From NCBI GenBank assembly GCA_963691815.1, contig OY829646.1:20547194-20611193 (forward strand): 64,000 nucleotides of DNA, in the 5' to 3' direction. The stretch comes from Echiichthys vipera (Eukaryota > Chordata > Actinopteri > Perciformes > Trachinidae). The position numbers and the translations under genes are program-made. Shown here piece after piece: positions 1 through 11,672 of this stretch; positions within the stretch are counted from its first letter, which is position 1, and every line of letters starts with the position of its first letter. The notes beneath the pieces are model-generated. The model ran no database searches, was not told the DNA's origin, and saw only the letters and a program-made list of their open reading frames with translations.

Positions 1-2094
1 AGCCCCTTCAGCACATTCCAACCGTTTTTTTTCTCATATCACTGTCGCAAAGACAGCTCTACAATAATTCCTACACCCCTTGAGAGGAAAGAAAGTACTT
101 AAACAAAACCAAAACTGTATCGTAAATAAAGCAATATGTAATTTTATCTTTATCATAAATCTGGTCGTATCACCAGCAGCTGATGTCATGGCATTGACTG
201 CTTTCTGTGCTTCTTTGTAGCTAAATTGACTAAAGAGAAGTGAAAAAAAGTAAAGTATTCTTTCATTTTTATGTCTTGCTTTTATTGTCCAATACTATTT
301 TAGTTGTCTCTTTGAGTGTGCTTTAGGAGACAGTTGGTGTTCACTGATGCTTTATTAAACTAATGTGATGACTCAGAATTGTTTTCTGTCAGTTGAAACA
401 GTGTGAAAGTGAAAGGGACACCATTTGTAAGCAACTTTTCAGCATTTCAGGAAATGATGTTGCTGATTCAGACTGGATCACTGTGTTTAGTTATTATATG
501 TTTTTACACGGGACAGTAAGACGGTAATTTGGCTGCCTTTTTTCGCGGCCTAGTCCACAAATTAAGATAGAATGACGTACATTGCCGGCCTGATTTAGCA
601 CCCTAATGTGACGGCTCAGACCCTACACATATTGACGGCTTGATTTCCATGTAAATAGAGTTGATGCGGCCTGGCGGCAAAGGCGGGACTTGGGCGGAAG
701 TGTCGATGACGTGAACTGTTCGACCCACAGCCGGGAGTTTTAAAAGCAGGAAACAGCTTATCACAGAAACAGCTATTTCTATATATAAACGAATCGAGTA
801 TTCTACCGATTATTCCATTGAGTAATCGGATACAAATAAAATGGCCAAAAAAAATAATAATTAGAATTTTCCGAAAAAAATTATTATAATTCTGTTTTTT
901 TTGCAAAAAATATATTATGTCTGGGATAGGCCTATTTGGCGTGGTATCCTAACAGGGGTGTGTGTGTGTTTCTTTGTGTTTGAGTGCATGCATGCGTGAG
1001 GGGGAGAGAGAGATGACATCAGGGTTTTTTTCTGCTTTATAAATTTGGAGGCGGCCACCTTGCTGAAATTGTCTGCCAACGCGCTGGAATCTTGATTTAA
1101 AATCAATATAGTTCCTCCTCTCGCCACGGGAGAGAGATTTTTCAAAAATGTATTAAAAATATTTTGCACAATTTATAAAATCTGTATGAATATTTATGGA
1201 AATGAGTTTGACACACGAAGGATGTTACGTGTATTTCAGATTTTAATTTAATTATTTTGAGGCCTAATCAACTCAGGTTCACGGAAGTTACGTTATCAAT
1301 GTCAGTCAGGCTTGTGGTCGCCTATTAAAGCGGTTTCCCGCTTGTTACATGCAGCAAACATCTATGGCAGCAGCGGACTGGCAAATTTACATAGTCTAAT
1401 GACAGAACAAGGAAGAAATATGGCACGGAAATGCATTTCGGAATTTTTTGGATAACCACCACCCGTAAAAAAAAGAACACTAGTACTGAAAATACAACAA
1501 CAGTAAGCAGCCCGGCAGGCCCAGCACCTGCAACCAATCCCAGCATGGTTGAATTAAACGGGCCTTTCCAGCCAACATCCAGTTTAAAATTTCCTGCATC
1601 GCGTTGTTGTAATGAAACTTTCTCAGGTTCTGGGGCACCAGCTCGGTACTTGGAACTCCAGCTCAAAATGCTTGGGCCAAGCTTGACTGAACAAAACGTG
1701 TAAGTATCATAAACGTGAGTCACAGATATTATTTTCTGATATAATGCGTTTTGGATTATGTGAACCAGCGCAATGCTAAACTTCAGGGTTTTGACATCAG
1801 CCCTGGCACACTCACTGCTCACAAATAATAAGGGTGGAAATAATAATAATGTAAAGGGCTGTAGTGACTGTTGATGTTAATGTTAAAATGTGAGTGTCAC
1901 TGTCCGAGTGAATCACTGAGATGTTCCACAGGTCACTGAAGTTACATGTTGTTTTTGAGATGCTGTAAGCGCTGTAGTTGGGAGAAGAAGGGGGGTGGCT
2001 GTGAAATTGCGGGAGTTGTGGGACGCTAATAAGCTAGGAGCTAGTGTGTAAAGAGGGTTTTTTAAGGTTGTTCTTTTTTGGCCGTGTTCAGTCA
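1..2094. other. Spacer with possible hAT-derived pieces
   Basis: AT-rich spacer with a CpG-richer patch at about 540-745. At 785-840, GAATCGAGTATTC and GAGTAATCGGATAC resemble the ATTAATCGAGTAATCGGA motif common in fish hAT-type repeats. On the plus strand 1431-1703 is an open frame with VELNGPFQPTSSLKFPASR, faintly like the segment before the TTF-type zinc finger of hAT transposases, but the finger itself is not visible. I would not call a gene here. Confidence 0.3.
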
Positions 2095-2150
2095 GATAAA
2101 TAGAATAGAATAGCATTACTTTAATGATCCCAGACCGGGAAATTATTTAA
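2095..2150 (-). repeat. LINE-type 3' end fragment
   Basis: AGAATAGAATAG tandem tail followed by ACTTTAATGATCCC and GGGAAATT. This 'TTTATTGATCCC...GGGAAATT' signature (here reverse complement of the element end) is the shared 3' end of several fish L2/Rex1-type LINEs and their SINEs. Only the end is present. Confidence 0.4.
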
Positions 2151-3035
2151 AAGTCTCACCGTCTGATCACTGAGGGATGCTACAATAATAATGTACAGTG
2201 AGAGATATTTTGTAGGGAACTGTTTTGGTACTTGGACTGTGGTTCACAGAGCTGTATGAATGAGAAAGGTCAGGTGGACGTGGTTTGGTGCACATAACGT
2301 TAGTTCAGTATTCAGTGACTGCACGTGTTTCTTGACGAGCATGCATGTGTATGCGCAAGTTTTTTGCTCCCCTGCCCGCCTCAGCCCAAATTCTGGCCAA
2401 AAAAACCCTGGACATGTCTGTGTTGAAGGCAATACACTCGCAATTTACCATGAATGAGTTTACTATTTAAACAATTCAAAGTGCTGCATAAAATTCTACG
2501 TGACACACAAACAGGTTTCAAAGACAAATGGATTTATTTAGAAAATTAATTAGAGATAGATACAGTATTATCAGGAAGAGCGACTCCCTCTTCTAGTTGT
2601 ACAGTTCAGTATGGCATTTGTGTCTGTACCTCTATGCTTCATAGTATTATTTTCAGATATTAACCTCTTAGCAGTCTCGAAAGGGTTGGGGAAGGGGGTG
2701 TTCAAGGTGAGATAGCAGGTCAACAGTAGATGCCACATAGAAGTGGTGTACATCATCTGGAAGCTGAAAACCTGAAGATGAATTTGAGATGCAGTTCTGC
2801 AGTGTGTCATGTTATTCTAGCCATAAATCAGAAATAGTAAATAGATTTCTGCAAGAATTTTTAGGTGCTTGGATAGCAAACACTTCTGTTCTGGAAACAG
2901 CTCAGAAACTCCCTTATTTTCAATGTGCCTCTGAATGTACCTGCTCCGGACTAGTTTGTTTCATTAGGCTGTGATTATCCTGGAGGTCACAACAGCTCAT
3001 TGAAGGTAGCACTCGCACAATTATCCCCTCTCCCT
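2151..3035. other. Spacer, nothing recognised
   Basis: AT-rich unique-looking sequence. Short open frames on both strands have no family likeness or codon structure that I can support. Confidence 0.5.
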
Positions 3036-3178
3036 TCTCCCCTGCTGGCCAGGCCAGGCCTGCACTCACACTGCTTCAAAAGATCCGGGCCAAGTCACGC
3101 TTTCCTCTAGAACACTAGACTTTATCCATGAATCGTGCTTGGGCACGGTACAAATGCCAAGTGTGAGTGCGCCCTAAT
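3036..3178 (-). mobile_element. Short MITE related to the 30.96-31.51 kb element
   Basis: Read on the minus strand it begins TTAGGGCGCACTCACACTTG, has GTACCGTGCCCAAGCACG, then an internal CAGTGTGAGTGCAGGCC and ends GGCCTGGCCTGGCCAGCAGG. The 30961-31505 element has the same order: GGTCGCACTCACACTG, GTACTGTGCCCAAAC, CAGTGTGAGT and GGGCCTGGCCAGCGGGG. This copy is about 140 bp, a deletion derivative. Confidence 0.55.
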
Positions 3179-3825
3179 ACAGTGAGCTCAAGTTTTGAAA
3201 AAATGCTCTCACTACAATGAAATGGCTACTATGGGGACTAAAATCACCACGCATGAATACAATTTAATCCAAGAGTCTATCTTTCCAGTCAGACTCAATT
3301 CAACTCCAATGTTAACATAAAGTTGGCATGTCTGTAAAGGGGAGATTTGTGGGAACCTGCAGTACCCATTTTAATTTAGATAACTTGAGGTGGGAGGTCA
3401 TGGGACCCCTTTTAAAAAGGATTTGACTTCCCAACAAGCTGACATGTTATGGAAGGTACCACTGGATAGATAAGACTATTTTAGATGATCTTGTTTCAGA
3501 TTATCCCATCTTCACCATAGCTTTAAAATTGAGTCCAACAGCCTCTGAAAGAAAAAGTCAAGGGTCTAAGTCTAAGGTGTTGCTGATTACTGCACCAATT
3601 GATTTATTTTACTAAGTACTGTACATAGCAGAATGTCAGTTGAGAAGCACTCAGTAATAATGAATTGATATGTCCCATCTTTTTATATGTGAAATCAGGA
3701 AGTCATGTCCCCAAAAGTCCGGATTTATAAACAAGTTTTAGTAGTTAGGAAATCTCAGATACGGATCTCTTGATTTAGTCTGTTAGTCTAGTCAAAATGG
3801 ATAACCACATCTAATACTGGAGTCA

Positions 3826-3828
<3 letters not shown>

Positions 3829-3885
<57 letters not shown>
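3829..3885. repeat. (GT)n microsatellite
   Basis: Pure GT run of about 28 units directly joined to a 93-bp dispersed repeat (3886-3978) that has an inverted copy near 16.5 kb. Confidence 0.95.
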
Positions 3886-3886
<1 letters not shown>

Positions 3887-3978
3887 CCCTGCATAGAAGC
3901 CAACCCTGAAAGATCATTTTTAAACATTTCTGTCGTGAAGGTTCATAATCTTTGATAAAAAACGACAGTTTCATAGTT
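3886..3978 (-). repeat. Dispersed repeat, inverted copy of 16447-16550
   Basis: The reverse complement reads ACTATGAAACTGTCGTTTTT, then ATTATGAACCTTCA, GACAGAAATGTTTAAAAATG and ATCTTTCAGGGTTGG, matching 16447-16550 with only a few differences. Both copies abut a CA/GT microsatellite at the same end, so the microsatellite appears to be part of the repeat. Confidence 0.75.
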
Positions 3979-5339
3979 TTATTGTTATGTCTATTCATCC
4001 ACCGGGAGTTATCAGGCTATGGTGCACAGTTTAATTTATCATTTAAACTGTTATGAGTTTACTTGTAATAGTCATACCCAGTACCTCGACAGCTCTGGAC
4101 ACCTTTAATTCTCCCTTTTTTCCCCTCAGTTTTCAAATTGCCAATCTCCTTTTCATTAGACTGGACTCAGCTCAGTTATCATCATAATACAGACTGTACA
4201 ATCTTGGTCACCAGATAGGACAAACAAAATCTTGTTTGGCAGTATGTGGATAGGGAGCCAAACAGGGGAAAGAGTTGGCATAGAGTGATCACTTTTGTGG
4301 GAGTACGGCCATTATTTTTCAGTGTCATTTCTGTCATCACTGCTTTCACATAGCAGCAAAGAATCTTGGACAGCAGTAGAAAAAAAATAAAGAAAATAAG
4401 TGGATTCCATATCTATTTTACACTAACTGCGTTACTGTGTGTGACTCATTTGAAAACAACAAATACATTTAAAAAATAAAATAAATGGGTAAATAACAAT
4501 AATAGACTCAGGACGTACTGGCCACTCTGAGGGACACACTGTTCATCTGCTATCACTGCGTTGACATGGAGCCTGTTAAAAATCTGCAGTTTCTCTTTAA
4601 AACCACCGCAAAACCAGTATGTTGGCACGGCTACGCATCTGTGTAGACTTAAGCTGCCTTCATGTGCTATGGAAAATATGGCCCTTTCCACTTGTAAACT
4701 GGAAATTACCAGTGCGTTGTGTTCAAGTGCGTTTGTTGTCATGTAAATGAAACATGGTGTACCTACAAATCCTGATCTGTTACAGAAGGGAAAACCATTT
4801 TAAACTGTCTAATTCAACAGCTACAGTGAGAAGAGGATTTATCAAAACACAAAGGTAAATAAAAAAATGTATTTTTTATAGATCAAGAATAGAAGATTTT
4901 TTTAAAGGACAAAAGAGAAAGCTAATATTACTGTTTTAGCTACATAAGCTTGGTCCTTATTCATTGGTTTATTCACTTATTTTAGGCAGCATTCATTTCA
5001 ATAGCATTTGCAACATTTGAATGCAATTTGTGCCTGAAAAGGAGTGGGAAGAGGAAAAAATCGTATGTATACCCCACCCCTCTTTCTCATCAAGTGTCTT
5101 AAACAGAATGTGTATTGTCACTTCCTGAATTTATGCAAGTAAATGTAATAAAAAAAAAACACACAAAAAAACACCTTACATAATGTTTAGGTAGCTGATC
5201 CACTTGAAGTAACTTAGAATTATTATTATACTTTTATATTCGATCATTATGGCGTTTAGCAAAGCAAGATGATGGTAAACGCTTAACAAACAAAAAAACA
5301 ATACATATGAATGTCAGGACAACAAGTCCAAGATGGTAA
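3979..5339. other. Spacer, nothing recognised
   Basis: AT-rich, with A-runs near 5150 and short open frames without family likeness. A segment at about 4650-4745 (AAGCTGCCTTCATGTGCTAT) looks like a fish interspersed repeat but I cannot set its ends. Confidence 0.4.
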
Positions 5340-6262
5340 TGAAGACCCTCCTTATACATATTGTGAACAAATATAGCGTTTGTATAGTAATTTAAATTTG
5401 TGGAAGCTTTGGCATTGCTTGAGCTGGATATCCAGCAAATTCCATAGCTTCACACCTCGTACTGACACACAAAAGCCTTTGCGAGTAGTTCGGATCTTTG
5501 GTAGAACAAAGTTTCCGTAACCCCTCAAGTTGTAAGCATTATCTATTTTTATAAAGAGTTGTTGCAGGTTAGGCGGCAATAAATTAACAAATGCTTTGTA
5601 AAGAAATATCATTGTGGTATACTGAACCAAATTATCAAGCTCCATCAATTGCGACTGACAGAGAAGATGATGAGTATGCTAAAGAAATCCAGCTTTATGA
5701 ACGATTTGCACTGCTCGCTTTTGTAACATTATCAAAGGGATTGGTGTGCACTGGTAAGTATTGCCCCATACTTCCACACAGTACATTAAGTAAGGAAGTA
5801 CCAACGAGCAGTATAAAGTACGGAAAGCAGTATAATCAAATTTTGGCTTCACTTTGTTCATAATTGAAATGCTTTTGGCAATTTTTGTTTTTATTTGCCT
5901 GAAATGAGTCTTCCAAGACAATTTATTATCAATTAAGAATTTTATTTCATTCACAGTGTCAATTGGGACACGGTCAATGATTATCTTGGAATCCGAACTA
6001 CTCGCAAGGCTACCAAAAAACATTGCTTTGTTTTTGTCCAAATTTAAACAGTTTATTTGTATCCATCCATCTTTTAATTATACTCATTTCCTTATTCACT
6101 GTATCTATAAGCTCATCATAATTTGTGTTACTATATAAAAAGTTTGTGTCGTCTGCAAAAAGTATAAGCTTCAGAATTTTGGATGCATTAAATATCATTA
6201 ATATACAAGTTTAATAGTTTAGGCCCCAACACAGACCCTTGAGGAACACCACATGTAATGAC
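5340..6262 (-). mobile_element. 3' part of a Rex1/CR1-like non-LTR retrotransposon, broken
   Basis: On the minus strand, broken frames give the end of a reverse transcriptase: SVLGPKLLNLYIND (6260-6180 region), LILFADDTNFLYSN (the FADD catalytic box), KEMSIIKRWMDTNKL, EIKFLIDNKLSWKTHF, TLYCSLVLPYLMYCVEVWGN, LIMLQKRAVQIVHKAGF and CVSVRGVKLWNLLD. The order fits the thumb and C-terminus of Jockey-superfamily (Rex1/CR1/L2-like) LINEs. Frameshifts between 6010 and 5680 make it inactive. The 5' two thirds are absent. Confidence 0.75.
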
Positions 6263-7684
6263 CAATTGTTCTTATCTATATAACCCTTATCTGAAGCACA
6301 TAATCTTCCCTACCAGCTCAAAAACAGTGTACACTCTTCCGTTGCGCTCCGCCATGTTGAAAAGGTCAAAGGTCTTGGCAACTCGTGTATCAAAATATTC
6401 TACGAGTTTCCCAGTGGCAATTACCACATGAGGGGGTATTTCACGTTGTATTTTGGTATTTACCAATTTTCCATAGTACGTGAAGGCTCCATTAATATAC
6501 ATTCAGGTGGATACGTTAGTCTTTTGTGATTGGTTACGGAAAATGTAATCCTCCTGTGCCAATGTAATCGGTTAGACTGGAGGCAATGCCAGACTGAAGA
6601 TGGAAACAGAGTATAACAAGTTGACAATTCTGTCTGAAATGAGGCCAATGTAGCCATGAAGTTTAATAGTAGTGATGGATGGGGAAGTCTAGACTGTGAA
6701 GTGTAAACTTTCCCACGGACTGGATGAACAAAAGAAGTACTGCCAATTTTTAGAGCTTGGTCAGCACACTGTATTGTGATTCTTCATTATCATTGAACTC
6801 ATGATGTGCCAAAATCAAATCTGTGTCCAGAGTTGTCTCAAAAGTTCAAAAAAGGTTGAAAGACGTATAGGCTGCTTCGGTTGCCCTCTATGTTTCTCAC
6901 AACATGGGATAAGATGACAAGTCTTCTTCCATGAAGCTCATATTCCCTTATGTCAATCTGATCGGGTCCTTATCGGGCTGATACTGTATCATGTAGTCTG
7001 GGGAGGCTTCAAGTGACTGTGAAAAACTGTAAACAAAAGTGAGCCAGGCTGTAACTCATTATCAGGGAAGGAGCTCCAGCATCTGTGTCTCGATAACATC
7101 ACAGATTAGAGCCCTCACCACTCAGGGTTTAATTTTGGCAGGCAGTTGTTGAATTACCGGGAGAACTTTCCACCACGTGGTCTGCTGTCACTGAATTTCA
7201 TTATTATTGGTTTCAATGGAGAGTTTTAGTATCACATCTAAATGCTGTTTCAGGGGCCTTTTAACACTGCCAAAAACATATCTTGGGGAAACACTGAAAT
7301 GCTATTACGTACTTATTGTATTGGCCTATCGCCTAAAAAGGGAAATGGCAATGGATTTTGGCATCATTGGACAGATTCAGGCATGATTATCATTTTGGCA
7401 TCATCCATGGTTGGCAGCACGAGTGAATCATTTCCCTCTTTCCCTATTTCCTTGTGTATGTGTGTGTTTGTGTGTCTGTGACAAGGAATGGAAATTCAGG
7501 ATTCCTGTCAGGCAAATGCCTCCCGAGTCTCCTCATCCTCCACTCTCCTGCTCTCCTTTCTTCTTTCTCCGTCTCTTCTCTGCTCTGGTTTTCTCTCTCT
7601 GGTTGTCTGAACGGGGGTGGCATATTATGGTGGATATTCAACATGGCAGCAAGTTAGGGGAACACTTTTGAAACACACGCAAGT
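6263..7684. other. Spacer, nothing recognised
   Basis: No open frame with a recognisable family. The sequence contains C/T-rich stretches at about 7430-7600. I see no repeat ends. Confidence 0.4.
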
Positions 7685-7686
7685 GC

Positions 7687-7740
<54 letters not shown>

Positions 7741-7743
7741 ACA
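7685..7743. repeat. (CA)n microsatellite
   Basis: CA run of about 28 units with a single GC and a single AT interruption. Confidence 0.95.
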
Positions 7744-8059
7744 GCAGTGTATAAAATACCGAACCAATTGTGCCTTACAATCGGAAGCTAAATGATGTGA
7801 ATACTTTGTGTGTTTGTCATTTCTAAGTGCAGTAGTCTCAGGAGCTTGAAAATAAAGCAAAGGAAAAGTGAAACAATTTCTCTTAGGCACAGCAGGGCTT
7901 TGAGCTAAAAGCTAATGCCAGCTTGCTAACACGCTTACAAACATGCTGATGTTTAGCAGGTTTTATATTATATTTACCATGTTCACAATCTCCGTCTGTC
8001 CTGTTACCAGGCTAACAAATGCTAATTATCACTCAACACACAGCTGAGGGTGATTGGAA

Positions 8060-8520
8060 TGTCATTGGTATAGTGTTGCACGATAAACCGATATTAGAAA
8101 GGTACCGTGGTAGCAAGCCATTAAAAACAATACTTTTTCACATTTTATCTGTATCTGTACTTTATGATGGGGTGGGGGGTACTTTAAGTGGGACAGCATG
8201 TCTGTGTGCAGTTTCTCTCTGCTTCCTCACTGCCTGAGTGTGTGGTGGGCAACAACAGGGTGGGCATGGTTTCATAGTGACATGTCACTCACAGAGCAAG
8301 ACAGACATGGCTGACAGTGGCTCGAGAGCTCCTGCCGACTGTCCTAGGCTTGTTGAAAAAGCAAATGCACAGAGCGAAATATGGAAGTATTTCGCTTACA
8401 TCGCCGACAGTAAGGGCAAGCCCACAGACACCACGAAGCCCGTCTGACCAACTTGGAGGAACATCTAGCTGACAGACATGCGGACTTGTTTAAAGAGTTC
8501 AGATAGCTGCAGGTTAGCGA
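8060..8520 (+). mobile_element. hAT transposon remnant with a broken BED zinc-finger start
   Basis: TAGTGTTGCACGATAAACC at about 8070 resembles a hAT end. ATG at 8308 opens MADSGSRAPADCPRLVEKAN and SEIWKYFAYIADSKGKP, then a stop after KPV. In another frame NLEEHLADRHADLFKEF follows at about 8450-8505. In ZBED/hAT transposases the corresponding parts are WKYF.....G, then CxxC and NLxxHLxxxHxxLxxEF. Here the CxxC segment is missing, so the finger is deleted. No DDE domain is seen downstream. Confidence 0.6.
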
Positions 8521-8813
8521 TAGATAACCTAAATATCCCCCGGATGTAAGGTTATGTCAAGTGAGTGTTTGTTTTGTGACAAGCAGCTTTTTTCACCATC
8601 AGAGTTGCACGAGGCAGTCAGGGGTAAAGCTAACTATAACTGTTCAATGTGGTTCACACATCTCTGTATGCAAACACAACGTTCACACTGGTAACGTTAA
8701 TCTTACCATAACATGCGCTGGTGTTTACAAGTATGATCAACCACACAACAACTCCTTAAATTGGCCAAATAATTGTCCAGATAATAACGAACATGTCTAT
8801 GTTCTGTGACAAA

Positions 8814-8832
8814 TCTTTTTTTTTTTTTTTTT
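8814..8832. repeat. Poly-T tract
   Basis: About 17 consecutive T after AAATC. No SINE or LINE head could be recognised next to it. Confidence 0.7.
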
Positions 8833-10090
8833 CACGCTTGCCAAAGTTACTAGGATTCATCCTCTGGGCACTATAAATATCTGTACAATATCCAGGAATA
8901 CAGCCAAGGATTGTTGAGATATCGACAGACAAATAAACATTTCTATCATGCAGCCAGGCCACCACCATGGCCATGAGACAGGAGATGAAAGACAGGAAAG
9001 TGACATGTAAATAGGCAGAAGAGAGAGGGTAAATGGGTGCATACAAAGACACAGAAAGAACATCAAGGTCAACTGAGCGACAAACACCTCAGCTAGGTGG
9101 GAAGAGCATTAGTAGTTGGCAGGTCTAATAAGTAACTTTGGATTGGAGCTTTCTTTGTAAAATGAATTTCACTGCCTTTCAGAGATGTTGGTGTGTGTGT
9201 TGTGTGCATGCATTCAATGCAGCATGTGGGAGCCAGGTGTTATACCCAGGAATCTGCAGAGGTTATAATGACCTTCACACACACACAGGTGTCAGATCAT
9301 GGGTTTTGTGATAGTGTTGCAGTCCACTGTAATAGATTCTGAAGAGACAGACATACAGAGATTTTTAAGTGTATGTCTTTTCCCTTACTTCTCCAGCACC
9401 TTGTTCTCTGGTGCTTTATCTAACACCTCTATCCCTTGAATTATAAGACTGTCCTTTTTAAAAAAAGGTATCTCCTATAGAGTCTTTACCCATTCTTTGA
9501 TTTTTAGCTCCTCTTAAGTAATGATAGTGTCCAGTCCTACATCTACACCACTTGTGGAAATACATATTGAGACCGTTTTTAGGTCACTTGGCCATGAACA
9601 TTGAGTGGAGCAAGTCAAACCCAGTCTGTTAACATGATAACTAATGATAAAAACAAAACTAAAATGGCAAGCAAATGGAAAACTCATGCAGTGTTTTAAT
9701 GAATGTTGGTTTCTGTTGTGGAACAGGAATACATATAGGCATTTTGTAGGTTGCCTAGTGACACAACGGTGAGTATAGCCAAGCTCTCACCAATAGTGTT
9801 GCTTCTTCATCCATTCAGTCTTCAGTGTGTGCTCCTTTCTGGCTGGCAAGACTAAAAAGTATGTGTATGTTGGTGAAAACAGTTGTTGTATGTGGACAAG
9901 GGTGTTAGGAGTCAGAGGTTAGAGTTTCTCTTTTCATCTTTCTTTGCTTTTCTTTTGGGTTGGTTCATTCATTTGAGATCCATTCACCTACAACAACTTA
10001 GTAAGTGAGCTCACCGCTCACAGGAGCCCAGTCCAGTGCTGGTCTCTCCAAATGCAAGTAAAGATCTACTTTGGTGTATAAAATAAATGA
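8833..10090. other. Spacer, nothing recognised
   Basis: AT-rich sequence without family-like frames or repeat ends. Confidence 0.4.
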
Positions 10091-10094
10091 GCTG

Positions 10095-10205
10095 CCATAG
10101 TAGGGCTAGATGATATGTCCATAACCTTCTATCCCAATATAGGCAATTTCATATCTCGATAACGATTTATATCATGATATAGCGTGTTTTCTGGTAATTT
10201 GATTA
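10095..10205. repeat. Fragment of a hAT-like MITE
   Basis: AGGGCTAGATGATATG followed by repeated ATATCNNGATA words (ATATCTCGATAACGATTTAT, ATCATGATATAG). This is the pattern of the fish 'GGGCTGGACGATAT' hAT-type repeats. The far end is not seen. Confidence 0.4.
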
Positions 10206-10217
10206 ATAAATTGTCAA

Positions 10218-10272
10218 TATGCCTCATCCATCCATCCATCTTCAACCGCTTGTCCCTATCGGGGACACAAAG
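10218..10272 (-). repeat. 3' end scrap of an RTE/Rex3-like LINE
   Basis: (CATC)n followed by TTCAACCGCTTGTCCCTATC matches the end of the 20.2 kb LINE (CTTCAACCGCTTATCCGGGG). The short tetranucleotide tail is the usual 3' end of RTE elements. Confidence 0.6.
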
Positions 10273-11159
10273 TGTCCATGATAACAATTCTTGACATTTA
10301 AACTTTCATTTAAAAAATGAATGTGTTCATGGATCGTGTTCATTTTTATCTCATGCAGTAATTCTTGTAAGTTGGAGGAGATTCTGTCTCATGGTCAGGA
10401 TCACAAACACAGGGCATTCAGTTGAAAGCTTGTCTCTCCAAGAAGGGCCTTGAGACCATTGGTAACACGGCTGGTTACCTGTACAGTACATCAAACAGAA
10501 AAACCTTGTTTATGTTTTCGAATCAAGTGACACAGTGGTTAGTTCCATCACCTCCCAGCCCCAGCAATGTTTTGTCTTTGCATGTTCTTTTCATGCTTGT
10601 ATAGGCCTCCACCACCTCCTCCTAACACAAGCTGTTCAGGTGTGAGACATCAAGCTATAAATTGCCATTAGTGTGAATATTTTGTATAGTTAGTGTATCT
10701 GTGTTCATCCTGTCAAGGACTGGTAGCCTTTCATGGAGTTTGCATGCATGTAGTCCAGGGTATGCAGGGACAGATTCCTGGCTCATGTAGGAAATGAATA
10801 CTGGATTTACCGCGGGCAGTGATTAGATTTGGAGGCATACAATATTGTCAAGTGATTCTTCTTTTATTCCTTTCTGCACTGTTTGACAGCAGTCAATATG
10901 TTTGCCACTTACAATTGTGACTCTTGAGCCTGACAGCAGCAGGTGGCTAGCAAGGGAGGGATTATCATCTGATATAGTTCACTGAGTTGGATTCAGCTTT
11001 GCAAGAGGTGTCAAGCTTGAGTCAAACTGAAAACAGTGGACAGTAAAAATGAATTCCAACTCTCGGGACACGCACTAGTTATGGAGGAGAATTATTGTTC
11101 CATCTGAAACACAGATACTATAGCTTATACTACAGCTTTGTAGAGAAACATGCATTAAA

Positions 11160-11672
11160 ATATTTTTTTTATGCCTCCATGCGACATCATGATTTTGGGT
11201 AGTCCTATTCCCATATCTCAGGAACGCTTTTAGGGATTTTCTTCAATGTTGGCACCAATCTTCACTTGAACTCAAGGATGAACTGATCAGATTTTGGAGG
11301 TCAAAGGTCAACGTCACTGTGACCGCACATGAACCTTTTTTGGCATAACTCAAGAATTCCTGCGCTAATTATGACAACATTTCACACAAATGTCTAAGAG
11401 GATAGAATTATGAAGTGATGATATTTTATATCCAAAAGGTCAAAGGTCATCTTCAATGTGACATCAAAATGTTTCTCTCCATTATTCAATGACATAGCTC
11501 AGGATATTGAATTGGTGACACTAAGATGTGTATGAAGCATCCATGTTTTGCAGAACAAATACACTTAATGCCTTCACTACATATATTATGTAAGTCTGGA
11601 ACATTTTGTTTTAAACTGCAACTTGACTGGTTGGTGAAGGCGTATAACTGCAAGGCGGCAATTCTAGTTTAA
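11160..11672. repeat. Fish interspersed repeat with duplicated GGTCAAAGGTCA motif
   Basis: TTTGGAGGTCAAAGGTCAAC, CATAACTCAAGAATTC, TATGACAACATTTCACACAA and CCAAAAGGTCAAAGGTCATC occur in order, ending in GGCGTATAACTGCAAGGCGG and CAATTCTAGTTT. I know this as a common multicopy fish repeat without coding capacity. GGTCAAAGGTCA is also a perfect direct-repeat half-site pair for nuclear receptors (DR1-like), here probably incidental. Confidence 0.5.

Noticed and set aside
1431..1703. 90-codon plus-strand open frame as a gene
   Set aside because: Only a vague likeness to sequence upstream of hAT zinc fingers; the finger and transposase are absent.
7444..7671. Overlapping open frames on both strands at 7.4-7.7 kb
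   Set aside because: They are made of C/T- and GT-rich simple sequence (Ser/Leu/Pro or Val/Cys runs), with no family likeness and no splice context.
11290..11450. GGTCAAAGGTCA as a nuclear receptor (DR1) enhancer site
   Set aside because: It is part of a multicopy repeat, occurs twice within it, and there is no nearby promoter to regulate.
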